Positions 55,667 to 64,000 of a DNA stretch of 64,000 bases are shown piece by piece. How positions within the stretch are numbered: position 1 is the first letter of the stretch; each line of letters opens with the position of its first letter. Location of the stretch: the NCBI GenBank assembly GCA_963702235.1, contig CAVPBZ010000012.1, positions 1 to 64,000 of the forward strand. Direction: 5' to 3'. The translations under genes were made by a program, and so were the position numbers. The DNA comes from PALSA-505 sp963702235. Lineage in GTDB: Bacteria > Actinomycetota > Actinomycetes > Streptosporangiales > Streptosporangiaceae. The notes below the pieces were generated by a model. The model searched no databases. It worked only from the letters and a program-made list of their open reading frames with translations, and was not told the DNA's origin.

Positions 55667-57088
55667 ATGCTGAACATCACAACAGGCAACATGGACGCGG
55701 GCGAGCATCCGGTCAGGAAGCGGTACCGTGGCCCTGCCTCCCTGCAGCCGTTCCGGCACCGCGGCTTCGCGCTGCTGTGGACCGCGGGGCTGGTGTCCAC
55801 GGTCGGGTCGTGGATGCAGACCGTCGCCGTCGGCGCCCTGGTCATAGCCGACACGGGCCAGGCAACCTGGGCGGTCCTCGTCGCCGCGGGGGCGTTCCTG
55901 CCCGTCGGCCTGCTGTCGCCGGTCGGCGGCGCGCTCGCCGACCGGCTGCCGCGGCGGCCGGTGCTGGTCGCCGGCAACCTCGTCGCGGCGGTGGCCGCCG
56001 CCGTGATCGCCCTGCTGGTGGCCGCGGGCCACGACAGCCCGGCGGCGCTGGTGGGGCTGGTCACGCTGCAGGGCTCGGCTTCGGCCCTGATCGGGCCATT
56101 CCAGCAAGCGATCCTGCCGGATCTCGTGCCGGACCCGGAATTCCTCGCGGCGATCTCGCTCAACTCGGCGCAGTTCAACCTGGGCCGGATCGTGGGACCA
56201 GCCCTCGCCGGTGCTGCCGTGGCCGGGTTCGGGTACCCGGCGGCGTTCGCGGCAAACGCCGTCTCGTTCCTGGCTATCGTCGTCGCCCTGGCGTTCGTGC
56301 GGCTCGCGCCGCCCGCCGGGCGGCCCGCCCGGCTGCTCACCTCGCTGCACGAGGGCTTCACCGCGGCCCGCCGGGAGCCGTCGTGCCGGGCCGCGATCGT
56401 CACGATCGCCGTGGTGGCCCTCGTCGCCTCACCGTTCATTGCCCTCGTCCCGGTGATGGCGCGCCACCTCAGCCACGGCGGCCCGCGGGCGGTCGCGCAG
56501 ACGACGGCCCTGCTTACCACCGCGCAGGGCGCGGGCGCCGTGGCGGGCGCGCTGTGCCTGGCCCCGCTGGCGGTCCGGCTGGGCCGCGGCCGCGTGCTGG
56601 CCTGGAGCCTGGGCCTGCTCCCGGTGACGCTGGCCGCCTACAGCACCTCGCAGACAGCGTGGCAGGGCGCGGCCACGCTCTTCGCCGTCGGTCTCGTCTA
56701 CATCGGAGTCCTGTCCGGGCTCTCGACCGTCGTCCAGCTCCGGGCGCCAGAGGCGTACCGCGGCCGGGTGCTGAGCTTCTTCCTGGTGGCCCTCGGGGTG
56801 GCCTATCCGGTCGGCTCGCTCGTCCAGGGGCCCGTCATCGACCGGATCGGCATAGGGCCGACCACCGCGGGGACAGCGCTCCTGCTGCTGATGATCATGG
56901 CGGTTACCGCGCTGCGCCGGCCAGGCATCATCCGGTCGATCATCGACGGGATGAACGGCGACCCGGCAGGCCCGGTGCCAGCCGCCGGGCCGGTGCCCGC
57001 CGGACCGGTGCCCGACGGACCGGTGCCCGACGGACCGGTGCCCGACGGACCGGTGCCCGCCGACGGAATATCCGCCGCCGGTAAGTAG
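55667..57088 (+). CDS. MFS transporter, EntS-like exporter
   Basis: The protein of about 473 residues has 12 hydrophobic segments. It begins FALLWTAGLVSTVGSWMQTVAVGALV, and the MFS motif A-like GGALADRLPRRPVLVAGNL follows helix 2. SLNSAQFNLGRIVGPALAG is typical of the MFS_3 exporter group. The C-terminus is a run of PVPDG repeats after helix 12. The start is unclear: ATGs at 55667 and 55691 are possible and the frame is open upstream. The substrate is unknown. Confidence 0.82.
   Translation: MLNITTGNMDAGEHPVRKRYRGPASLQPFRHRGFALLWTAGLVSTVGSWMQTVAVGALVIADTGQATWAVLVAAGAFLPVGLLSPVGGALADRLPRRPVLVAGNLVAAVAAAVIALLVAAGHDSPAALVGLVTLQGSASALIGPFQQAILPDLVPDPEFLAAISLNSAQFNLGRIVGPALAGAAVAGFGYPAAFAANAVSFLAIVVALAFVRLAPPAGRPARLLTSLHEGFTAARREPSCRAAIVTIAVVALVASPFIALVPVMARHLSHGGPRAVAQTTALLTTAQGAGAVAGALCLAPLAVRLGRGRVLAWSLGLLPVTLAAYSTSQTAWQGAATLFAVGLVYIGVLSGLSTVVQLRAPEAYRGRVLSFFLVALGVAYPVGSLVQGPVIDRIGIGPTTAGTALLLLMIMAVTALRRPGIIRSIIDGMNGDPAGPVPAAGPVPAGPVPDGPVPDGPVPDGPVPADGISAAGK
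57002..57061. repeat. Four 15-bp in-frame repeats at the MFS gene end
   Basis: GGACCGGTGCCCGAC is repeated at 57002, 57017 and 57032, with a fourth copy (one base changed) at 57047-57061. It encodes GPVPD units of the cytoplasmic tail. Confidence 0.85.
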
Positions 57089-57157
57089 TTGCACAGACAA
57101 CTAATTCAGTCATTCGAGCTGGCCCCGCTCCGGCGGTCCGGCACAGCGGGAGTAGCC

Positions 57158-58262
57158 ATGCAGTTCGGGATCTCCACCGTCGGCGATGTCACGACCGATC
57201 CCACGACTGGTCGCACCCCGACCGAGCACGAGCGGATCAAGGCCATGGTGGCCATTGCCCGCAAGGCCGAAGACGTCGGCCTGGACGTGTTCGCGAGCGG
57301 TGAGCACCACAACCCGCCGTTCGTACCCTCGTCGCCGACGACCATGCTCGGCTACATCGCTGCGCAGACCAGCAAGCTGATCCTGTCCACCTCGACGACG
57401 CTCATCACCACGAACGACCCGGTGAAGATCGCCGAGGACTTCGCGATGCTGCAGCATCTCGCCGACGGGCGGGTGGATTTGATGCTCGGCCGCGGCAACA
57501 CCGGCCCGGTGTACCCGTGGTTCGGCCAGGACATCCGCAAGGGCATCGAGCTGGCGATCGAGAACTATCACCTGCTGCACCGGCTGTGGCGCGAGGATGT
57601 CGTTGACTGGCAGGGCGAGTTCCGCACGCCGCTGCAGGGTTCACCTCGGTGCCGCGGCCGCTGGACGGCGTGCCGCCGTTCGTCTGGCACGGCTCGATCC
57701 GCAGCCCGGAGATCGCCGAGCAGGCGGCCTTCTACGGTGACGGGTTCTTCGCCAACCACATCTTCTGGCCGACGGATCACTTCGTCCGGCTGGTGAACTA
57801 CTACCGGCAGCGCTTCGCCCACTACGGGCACGGGACCCCGGAGCAGGCCATCGTCGGCCTGGGCGGGCAGGTGTTCATGCGCAACAACTCCCAGGACGCG
57901 GTGCGTGAGTCCGTCCGTACTTCGACAATGCCCCGGTCTACGGCCACGGCCCGTCGCTGGAGGACTTCACCGCCCAGACCCCGCTGACCGTGGGCAGCCC
58001 GCAGGAAGTCATCGACAAGACGCTCACCTTCCGCGAGCACTTCGGTGACTACCAGCGCCAGCTGTTCCTGATGGACCATGCCGGCCTGCCGCTGAAGACC
58101 GTGCTCGAGCAGCTGGACCTGCTCGGCGAGGTGGTGCCGGTGCTGCGCAGGGAGCTGGACGCGTCGCGGCCGGCGAACGTCCCGGACGGCCCCACGCACG
58201 AGTCACGAGTGGCGGCGTCGCTGGCCGACGCCGGCACTGAGCTGGAGACGAGCGCCCCATGA
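57158..58262 (+). CDS. Luciferase-like FMN-dependent monooxygenase, CE1758 type (two frame breaks)
   Basis: The TIM-barrel protein starts MQFGISTVGDVTTDPTTGRTP and has ASGEHHNPPFVPSSPTTMLGYIAAQT, NDPVKIAEDFAMLQHLADGRVDLMLGRGN and VPRPLDGVPPFVWHGSIRSPEIAEQAAFYGDGFFAN. These strings are characteristic of the CE1758 family. The frame breaks are at about 57637 (FRTPLQ to TSVPRPLDG) and about 57910 (DAVRE to FRPYFDNAPVYGHG, one missing T). The last frame ends at TGA 58260-58262, overlapping the reductase start. GGGAG precedes the ATG. Confidence 0.85.
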
Positions 58263-58867
58263 CAGCGCGTACCATCGTCGCCGTCTCGGCCGGGCTCACC
58301 CAGCCGTCGTCCACCCGGCTGCTGGCCGACCGGCTTGCCGCGGCGAGCGCGCGAGACCTGCCGGGCGAGACCGAGGTCATTGCGATCGAGCGGCGCGAGC
58401 TGGCACACGACATCGTCAACAACCTGCTGACCGGGTTTCCCAGCCCGGCGCTGCGGACCGCCATCGACCAGGTGCTGCGCGCCGACGGCCTGATCGCCGC
58501 CACCCCGCTGTACAGCGGCTCCTACAACGGCCTGTTCAAGTCGTTCTTCGACGTGCTGGACCCGGACGCGCTCACCGGGAAGCCGGTGCTGGTCGCGGCC
58601 ACCGGCGGGACCGCCCGGCACACGCTCGCGCTGGAGCACGCGATCCGGCCTCTGTTCACCTACCTGCGGGCAGCGACGGTGCCCACCGCCGTCTTCGCCG
58701 CCACCGAGGACTGGGGCACGGCCGGCAGCTCCGGTGGCGCGCTTACCGCCCGGATCGAGCGGGCCGGAGCCGAACTGGCCGCCGCCGTCGGCCAGCGGCC
58801 TGCCGCCGTCGAAGCCGATCCCTACGCGTCCGCGCCGTCGTTCGGGGAACTGCTCCGCGGGCGCTGA
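58259..58867 (+). CDS. NADPH-dependent FMN reductase, CE1759 type
   Basis: The 202-residue flavodoxin-like protein has TIVAVSAGLTQPSSTRLLADRLA (phosphate loop), ADGLIAATPLYSGSYNGLFKSFFDVLD and GKPVLVAATGGTARHTLALEHAIRPLFTYL. This is the pattern of the FMN reductase that accompanies CE1758-type luciferase-like enzymes. It would supply reduced FMN to its partner. The ATGA overlap couples the two. Confidence 0.9.
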   Translation: MTARTIVAVSAGLTQPSSTRLLADRLAAASARDLPGETEVIAIERRELAHDIVNNLLTGFPSPALRTAIDQVLRADGLIAATPLYSGSYNGLFKSFFDVLDPDALTGKPVLVAATGGTARHTLALEHAIRPLFTYLRAATVPTAVFAATEDWGTAGSSGGALTARIERAGAELAAAVGQRPAAVEADPYASAPSFGELLRGR

Positions 58868-59259
58868 GCCACAGCAGACCGACAGGAGCGCCTTTGGCAG
58901 CGCTGCCGCAGGCGGCCAGGAGGCGCACGGCCCCGTACCGCCGCTGTGCGGCTGCCGCATCTCCACTGTGCCGTCGGGTCTTTGCGGGATTTTACGAGAT
59001 AAGTGTGCGCCCCGATGGTGACAATGTGTGACTTATGTCATGGTTTCAATCTGGGCGGTTTGGGGCATTCGCGTCCGTTCAGGTGTTTACAGTGAGGAAC
59101 CGATCAACACCCAGAGTGGGTGATAGTTGCCCCAGGCAACGCGTCGCCCTGCCCCAGTGTCGCAGCACCGCGCCCGTGCTCCAGCCACGGTGGATTACCA
59201 CCGGCCGGCAGCGTCCTGGGTGACCGCCGAGCGCCTGCGCGCCCGACTCAAGGTTCCTC
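58868..59259. promoter_or_regulatory. Promoter/leader region with palindrome
   Basis: About 390 bases without a supported gene, with an AT-richer stretch at 58980-59110. The palindrome TGACTTATGTCA lies at 59029-59040, next to GGTGACAATGTG. It may be an operator for the following secreted protein. I compared the stretch with c-di-AMP riboswitch signatures and could not support one. Confidence 0.4.
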
Positions 59260-60224
59260 TTGCTCATCTGTTTTACATCCTCGCTGTCCCTGCTCCGCGA
59301 CTCCCTATCCCTGCTCCGCAACACTTACCGACGTGCCCGCCTGCGCTCGCGACCCCCGCTGGGGGTTACGACGGCGGCCCTGCTCGCCCTGACCGGCGTG
59401 GTGGCCGGCGTGTCGGCCGGCTCCGCTCCGCTGGCCGGCGCGGTCATCAGCCTGGGCGCAACCAGCCCTTCCGCGGCCGTCCGCGCTGCGCCGCACGCCG
59501 TTGCCGGTGCCATCGCGGCCGGACCCGTATTCGGGTTCGCCTCCAGGCCGGGGCTCGACGGGCATGCCGGCCCGGCGCACCAGTACCGCCCGGGCGCCTT
59601 CATCCCGCTGGGTCCGGGCAAAGCATGCACCAGCAGGCCGTCCGTCACCACCCGGCCAGGACTCAGCGCCGGGCAGCCGGCCATGGCGCTGCCGGCGGCC
59701 AGGGCCAGGCGGGCGGCCAGGGCCGGGGACAACGGCAGCAGGCCATGGCCAGGCACCTGGGGCCGGACAGCGCTGCCGGGCCTTACCTCATCTATGACTC
59801 GGTCACGCCCGCCGCGATCCCGCCGCACGACGTGGTCGCCACCTACGCCAACGGCCGCTACGCAGCCTCGCCCGCAGAGGTGGCCGGGCGTGAGCGGGTG
59901 CTGTGGATCGATGTTCTCGGGACCAACCCCGCGGCCTCAGTCCTCGACGTCGAGCCCGGGGACGCCACGCCATCGGTCGCCGCCAGCTGGGCGTTCCGCA
60001 AGCTCAGCGCCCAGCCGGACGCGGTGGCCCGGCTGTACACCATGCGCTCGGAGTGGCCGGCCGTGCAGGCCGCCGTCGGCACGCTCCCGCCCCCGATGCG
60101 CTCCCATGTGCGCTACTGGATCGCCGACCCCACCGGTGTTCCGCACGTCGTGCCCGGCTCGCAGGCCACCCAGTGGTACTGGGGGAAGGGCTACAACATC
60201 AGCACCGCGTCCCCGCACTTCTAG
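59260..60224 (+). CDS. Secreted glycoside-hydrolase-like protein (frame broken)
   Basis: The N-terminal part has a basic start and a signal/anchor (VTTAALLALTGVVAGVSAGS), then an Ala/Arg-rich linker. The C-terminal part reads in another frame from about 59750. It contains GPYLIYDSVTPAAIPP, VVATYANGRYAASPAEVAGR, VLWIDVLGTNPAASVLDVEPG and HVRYWIADPTGVPHVVPGSQATQWYW. The DVEPGDA and TQWYW strings resemble glycoside-hydrolase-like TIM-barrel proteins of actinobacteria. TTG at 59260 is only the first possible start in this frame. Function is not established. Confidence 0.5.
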
Positions 60225-60249
60225 TCCGCGATCCCGGCGATGGTCCACG

Positions 60250-60439
60250 CCGCCGTATGTCGTCCAGGGAAACACCGGGTCGATCCCGTTCGTTGACTTC
60301 GGCAGCAAGTACATGACCAGGGGGCCCACTACAGCCCGCAGGTGCTGTCAGGCAAGAGCTGGGCTCAGGTGGCGGCGGCGCTGGGTAACCCGGCGGAGGC
60401 CCGGCCGAGCAAGGCCGGCCGCGCACTGTACTCGGGATG
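60250..60439 (+). pseudogene. DUF929-like protein, C-terminal remnant
   Basis: PPYVVQGNTGSIPFVDFGSKYM in one frame is followed by YSPQVLSGKSWAQVAAALGN in another, ending at TGA 60437-60439. The FVDFG-KY and SPQVL-G-SW-Q-AAAL pattern is that of the DUF929 family C-terminus. The main body of the gene is absent. Confidence 0.5.
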
Positions 60440-60477
60440 AGGAGGCGCACGTCGGTCAGGATTAGGGTCGGCGGGTG

Positions 60478-61287
60478 CTACGCCGCGGCTAGGCCTGTCG
60501 CGGTTTCGGTGACGGGTTTGTCTCGCCGGTAGATGGTGCCGGGCTGCCAGCCTGGCGGTGGCGGGGTGAGGGTGAACCTGCCGCTGGGGTCGGTGATGAC
60601 TCGCCAGCCGCCTTCGTGTACCAGCCAGTGGTCGTAGCGGCAGAGCGGCATCCCGTTGGTTATGCAGGTCCGGCCGCCGGTGATCCAGTGGATCACGTGG
60701 TGGATCACGTCAATGGGGTGGGTGCAGCCGTCCCGGCCGCATCGTCCGCCGTACTGGGCGTAGAGCGCGTCGCGCTGGCGCGGGGTCCAGCCCGGGCTCT
60801 TGCGGCCGACGATGACCCGCGGACGGCGCAATCCGGGCGGCGCCGTGGCGGCCGGGCGGTCGTGCTCGTGCCGGGCCGGGCCGCCGTGCCCGTCTCCGGC
60901 CGGGTCGCCGTGCCCGTCTGCCCCGGCCGGGTCGTCGTGGGCGTGTCCCTCTGCTGGGCCTGGCAGGTCATCATCGGGCTCGCCGGGACGGTCGGTGAAC
61001 GCATACCCGGCGAGTGCGACCAGCCGGGTGAGCGCGTCGGCCCACCGCTGCGCCTTGGTCCGGTTGTCGTCCGGGTCGGCCTTCGCGCCCGGTTCCTCGA
61101 ACGCGGCGCTCACCTCCCCGGCAGCCTCGGGATGCAGCCGCCCGGAGATTTCCCCGGCGCCGGCCAGCGAGCGGGAGATGCGCAGCGCCCGCCGGGCGAA
61201 GTCGTCATAGTCCTCGCCGGCCCGTTCCTGCGCGTCCGCGGCGTCGCGCAGGTGGGCGCCGAGTTCGCGCAGCTGCCGGCTGTCCAT
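60478..61287 (-). CDS. HNH endonuclease signature protein, DUF222 type (N-terminally shortened)
   Basis: The fragment has the DUF222 C-terminal part (LRELGAHLRDAADAQERAGEDYDDFARRALRISRSLAG, about residues 5-42). A His/Asp/Gly-rich low-complexity linker follows, then an HNH domain: RQRDALYAQYGGRCGRDGCTHPIDVIHHVIHWITGGRTCITNGMPLCRYDHWLVHE (from about residue 175). Full-length relatives have about 200 more residues in front; the frame upstream of the ATG at 61287 still shows family-like SALTVRWASSLARAC and then decays. Actinobacterial genomes carry many such genes, often broken. Confidence 0.7.
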   Translation of the reverse strand: MDSRQLRELGAHLRDAADAQERAGEDYDDFARRALRISRSLAGAGEISGRLHPEAAGEVSAAFEEPGAKADPDDNRTKAQRWADALTRLVALAGYAFTDRPGEPDDDLPGPAEGHAHDDPAGADGHGDPAGDGHGGPARHEHDRPAATAPPGLRRPRVIVGRKSPGWTPRQRDALYAQYGGRCGRDGCTHPIDVIHHVIHWITGGRTCITNGMPLCRYDHWLVHEGGWRVITDPSGRFTLTPPPPGWQPGTIYRRDKPVTETATGLAAA

Positions 61288-61546
61288 GCCGGAGCAGGCG
61301 CGGGCCAGCGAACTTGCCCAGCGAACAGTCAGCGCCGAGTCCGCCCAGGAGGACCACCGCACCGGCTGTCGCTGGCCGCCGCCGTCTGGGCCTCGTTCCC
61401 TAGGACGGGCGGCAGGCAATGTAGTCAGGGCAGCGGCGGGACCGGTACAGCAACGTTTCGCCCCGCGGTGCAGTTGCAGACCTGCCCCGACATTCCCGCC
61501 TTCTGCCGTGCGCCGTGCGCGTGACTGCCGGTGTAACCTCGGGCGC

Positions 61547-61828
61547 ATGCGCGGGTATACGCAAGACAAGGACGCATATCTTAAGCGGCTGCGCAGGATC
61601 GAGGGCCAGGTGCGCGGCCTGCAGCGGATGGTAGAGGAGGACGTCTACTGCATTGACGTTCTCACCCAGGTCTCGGCGGTGACGCGGGCGCTGCAGGCGG
61701 TAGCCCTGGGATTGCTCGAAGATCACCTCGGCCATTGCGTCACCCAGGCGGTCGAGCAGGGCGGCCCAGAGGCCAGGGACAAGGTAAGGGAAGCCGCCGA
61801 GGCGATCTCGCGCCTAGTCAGGTCCTGA
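61547..61828 (+). CDS. csoR: CsoR-type copper-sensing repressor
   Basis: This 93-residue all-helical repressor starts MRGYTQDKDAYLKRLRRIEG. It has the RIEGQVRGLQRMVEEDVYCIDVL helix and the Cu(I) ligand set C35, H60 and C64 (VYCID; EDHLGHC), which is the CsoR C-H-C signature. Apo-CsoR represses copper-efflux genes and Cu(I) releases it from DNA. A copper ATPase gene begins 1.3 kb downstream behind a row of operator-like boxes. TAACCT and GGGTAT half sites flank its own start region (61534-61558), so autoregulation is possible. Confidence 0.9.
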   Translation: MRGYTQDKDAYLKRLRRIEGQVRGLQRMVEEDVYCIDVLTQVSAVTRALQAVALGLLEDHLGHCVTQAVEQGGPEARDKVREAAEAISRLVRS

Positions 61829-61948
61829 ACCTGGCGGCCCGGCCCACTGGTCGGCTCGCCAGGCGAACCGCGATCTGCAGTGCCAGTTCAGAACGCTACG
61901 GACTCGAGGCATTCGCGCGGTTGCACGGGCCAGTCCGCGCTTCTGCCG

Positions 61949-62698
61949 CTAGATCATCAGCATGAGCATGTAGCCCATGGTGATGCTCATGGCGATCTTG
62001 GAGCCGGCGGCGAGCCGTGGCGCGAGTATCGGCCTGCCCGACGTGTCGTGGGCCCGGATACCTGCGGTGCTAGCTCTGTCATGGACCGCACTGGATCGCT
62101 GGGCGCTTGCGGTACCCGGCGCAGCGGCGGCCCTCGGAAAACCGGCCGGATCGGCTGTCAGGCTCGGGGTGGCCGCGGCATTTCGGCGGCGCGCCACAGA
62201 CGTGAGCTGGTCAGCAGCCCATACGACGTAGCCGACCATGAACAGCGCCAGGACGGCTGGGAGCGCCGGGAGGTTCCCGGTGCCGCCGGCCGCCCCGCTC
62301 ATGCCGGGCATCGGCATCCCGACGGCCGAGCCTGCTGCCCGCGACCCGGGCAGCGCCAGGAACATATAGAGCATGGCGATGCACTCGACCAGGTGCGGGA
62401 GCGGATGGGGGCACCGCCAGCCTTCCCGGGGGTGACCACGGCGGGTACGGATTGCCTGCCACGCGAACCATGCCGTGCCGATCCCGAACATCGCCTCCCA
62501 GGCCCTGTCCGGTAGCGGGCTCAGCCGCGGCAGGAACATTCCCGCCATGGCGAGACCCATGACCACGTGCACCCCGTCGGCGTCGAATTCGGTTGCCCGG
62601 TGGCGCAGGAGGGAGACGGCAAGCCGGCCAGCGCTGTAGACAGCGATTATGACCATGACCGCGGCGAGGGCGTCCGCCCGCCAGGAGAACCCCGCCAC
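61949..62698 (-). CDS. DUF5134 family membrane protein
   Basis: The protein of about 249 residues has five or more membrane segments (LAAVMVIIAVYSAGRLAVSLL; HVVMGLAMAGMFLPRL; AMFGIGTAWFAWQAI; PHLVECIAMLYMFLAL; VLALFMVGYVVWAADQL; MSITMGYMLMLMI at the end). The conserved-looking EFDADGVHVVMGLAMAGM and HLVECIAMLYM are typical of DUF5134. Met/Met-rich (GMPMPGMSG) and His residues in loops could bind copper. I chose GTG at 62698; a TTG about 20 codons upstream is possible. Its place in a csoR-copA locus suggests a role in copper handling. Confidence 0.75.
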   Translation of the reverse strand: MAGFSWRADALAAVMVIIAVYSAGRLAVSLLRHRATEFDADGVHVVMGLAMAGMFLPRLSPLPDRAWEAMFGIGTAWFAWQAIRTRRGHPREGWRCPHPLPHLVECIAMLYMFLALPGSRAAGSAVGMPMPGMSGAAGGTGNLPALPAVLALFMVGYVVWAADQLTSVARRRNAAATPSLTADPAGFPRAAAAPGTASAQRSSAVHDRASTAGIRAHDTSGRPILAPRLAAGSKIAMSITMGYMLMLMI

Positions 62699-62827
62699 GT
62701 CAGTGTCGTCCCAGGCGCCCGTTGTCCCTATGCTCGCGCATGATCTCAAAGCGTAATCAGCTGGCGCGATCTGAGCAATAGTGAATCGGAAGAATGGGCT
62801 TAGCCGGACCTGATTGCCGGGCACAGG

Positions 62828-62915
62828 TAACCCTCCCGGGGTATTATGGTAACCCCATGGGGGTATTGACCGAACCTCTGCCGGGTATTGCCTTAACCCG
62901 GGCCGGGTATTCATG
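62828..62915. promoter_or_regulatory. Four phased 22-bp CsoR-like operator boxes
   Basis: Four consecutive 22-base units start at 62828, 62850, 62872 and 62894. Their first 16 bases are TAACCCTCCCGGGGTA, TAACCCCATGGGGGTA, GAACCTCTGCCGGGTA and TAACCCGGGCCGGGTA, each followed by TT. The pattern (K)AACCY-N4-SGGGTATT is a pseudo-palindrome like known CsoR sites (TACCC...GGGTA). The exact 22-base period puts all sites on one face of the helix. They lie between the divergent DUF5134 and copA genes. Confidence 0.75.
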
Positions 62916-63110
62916 GCAGGCAGTGGCGTCCTCGTTTGCGGCATACCTTGTTTTGCGTCGGCGGGTCCGGGTGTAGATTTCCGGTGCGGCGGCATCCGCA
63001 GGACGCGCCGCCAAAGCCAGCAGACAGGTCCTGCCCCCGGCCCGGGAGACAGGCGGGCTGCCGGTGGCCTGACGTCCTGGCCGGCCGGTTTCACTGAAGG
63101 GCGACATGGC

Positions 63111-64000
63111 ATGCCACTTGCTGCATCGACGGGCAAGGCGTCATCGGGGCTGAGGAAGGTTGAGTTCTCGGTCCGGGGGATGACGTGCGCAGCGTGCGCA
63201 GTCAGGGTTGAGAAGCAGCTCAACGCCATTGGTGATGTGCTGGCCACGGTGAATTTCGCGACGGAGAAGGCCACCGTAATGGTGCCGGCCTCAGTTTCGG
63301 TGCAGCAGCTGATCGGCAAGATTGAAGAGGCGGGTTACGGCGCGGAGGTCGCGGCGCCGGCCGGGGGCGGGCCGGATGCGGCCCGGGTGGCCTATCTGCG
63401 GCGCAGGCTGATTGTCGCGCTGGTGTTTTTCATCCCGCTGAGTGATCTGTCGGTCCTGCTGTCGCTGTTTCCCCGTGACCGGTTTCCGGGCTGGCAGTGG
63501 GTGCTGGTGGCGCTGGCCGCGCCGGTCGCGGTGTGGGCGGCCTGGCCGTTTCACCGGGCCGCGCTGACGAACGCCCGGCACGGCTCGTGCTCGATGGACA
63601 CCTTGGTGTCGCTGGGCATCACCGCGGCGTGCGGCTGGTCGGTGTACGCGATGTTCGTCGTGGACAGCGGCCCGGCGCGGGTCAGCCCGATGACGCTGCT
63701 GATCCACGGCTCCGGCGGCGGCATCTACCTGGAGGTCGCGGCCGCGGTGACCACGTTCCTGCTGGCCGGCCGATGGTTTGAGGCCAGGGCCCGCCGGGAC
63801 GCCGGTGACGCGATGCGGGAACTGGCGGCCACCGGCGCGACAGAGGCGTCCGTGCTGGAGGCCGACGGGACCGAGCGGCGCGTCCCGGCCGCCGGGCTGC
63901 GGCCGGGCCAGCGGTTCGTGGTCCGGCCGGGAGAAACGATCGCCGCTGATGGCGAGGTGGTGTTCGGGCGGTCGGCGGTGGACCGCAGCATGATGACCGG
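63111..64000 (+). CDS. copA: Copper-translocating P1B-type ATPase (3' partial)
   Basis: The first 296 residues are inside the window. The N-terminal heavy-metal domain has EFSVRGMTCAACAVRVEKQL (C26 and C29). Membrane helices follow with RHGSCSMDTLVSLGITAACGWSVYA, a hallmark of P1B ATPases, and EVAAAVTTFLLAGRWFEARARR. The actuator domain starts with VLEADGTERRVPAAGL and VRPGETIAADGEVV, and is cut at DRSMMTG just before TGES. The CPC, DKTGT and GDGxND parts lie outside. GAAGGG precedes the ATG. Controlled by CsoR boxes, it would export Cu(I). Confidence 0.92.
   Translation, partial: MPLAASTGKASSGLRKVEFSVRGMTCAACAVRVEKQLNAIGDVLATVNFATEKATVMVPASVSVQQLIGKIEEAGYGAEVAAPAGGGPDAARVAYLRRRLIVALVFFIPLSDLSVLLSLFPRDRFPGWQWVLVALAAPVAVWAAWPFHRAALTNARHGSCSMDTLVSLGITAACGWSVYAMFVVDSGPARVSPMTLLIHGSGGGIYLEVAAAVTTFLLAGRWFEARARRDAGDAMRELAATGATEASVLEADGTERRVPAAGLRPGQRFVVRPGETIAADGEVVFGRSAVDRSMMT

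Noticed and set aside
58980..59260. c-di-AMP (ydaO-type) riboswitch before the secreted hydrolase-like gene
   Set aside because: Such switches precede wall hydrolase genes in actinobacteria, but I could not find the core strings in the right order or a closing stem.

Overview
The window is a very GC-rich stretch of an actinobacterial chromosome. GTG and TTG starts are common, and so are ATGA, GTGA and TAATG stop/start overlaps. Gene content also points to Actinomycetota: DUF222/HNH nuclease, ECF sigma factor with a CU044_5270-like partner, TreY/TreZ/GlgX, a CE1758/CE1759 luciferase-like pair, DUF5134, choice-of-anchor P protein and CsoR. A streptosporangial-type actinomycete is a reasonable guess, but nothing here fixes the genus. 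No rRNA, tRNA or CRISPR array was seen.

Layout. 0-4.8 kb: a broken SpoIIE-type phosphatase with an anti-sigma ATPase domain, a Gdt1-type Mn/Ca exporter behind a yybP-ykoY manganese riboswitch, ApbE, and a PadR/membrane-protein pair that runs into a short-chain dehydrogenase remnant. 4.8-10.6 kb: a mobile-element zone (IS110, IS3, internally deleted IS1182) surrounding a tyrosinase and its separate C-terminal domain gene. 10.9-13.1 kb: a membrane lipoprotein, a VapBC-like toxin-antitoxin pair and a gene fragment. 13.1-19.3 kb, all on the minus strand: a MacB-like ABC operon (lipoprotein, adaptor, ATPase, permease) and an ECF sigma factor with its membrane partner. 19.4-27.8 kb: hemerythrin protein, SGNH hydrolase, TetR, DUF445, two Rieske proteins, and a two-component system. 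28-32.3 kb: a cell-wall amino-sugar recycling locus (BadF-type kinase, serine hydrolase, MurR, MurQ). 32.3-35.2 kb: AraC, YCII and ArsR regulators and a secreted repeat protein. 35.5-42.1 kb: treY-treZ-glgX for trehalose formation from glycogen. 42.1-51.1 kb: a probable catabolic set (Rieske oxygenase, acyl-CoA dehydrogenase, FAD oxidoreductase, cupin, Gfo/Idh) interleaved with a polytopic membrane protein, a second PadR module and signal peptidase I. 51.2-52.8 kb: MerR and a thioredoxin-like/MerB fusion. 53-61.3 kb: TetR/cupin pair, secreted protein, MFS exporter, luciferase-like/FMN reductase pair, a glycoside-hydrolase-like secreted protein and nuclease/DUF929 remnants. 61.5-64 kb: a copper locus (csoR, DUF5134, copA cut by the window end).

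Three regulatory signals are the most interesting things I found. Four operator-like boxes repeat at an exact 22-bp period upstream of copA, close to csoR. One 20-bp palindrome occurs both at the Rieske oxygenase start and between the acyl-CoA dehydrogenase and FAD oxidoreductase, which suggests a common repressor. A manganese riboswitch precedes the Gdt1 gene.

A caution: at least a dozen otherwise full-length genes carry one or two single-base frame breaks. That looks more like assembly or sequencing indels than natural gene death, so I annotate those genes as full spans with the break position stated. True remnants, where conserved sequence is missing, are marked as pseudogenes.
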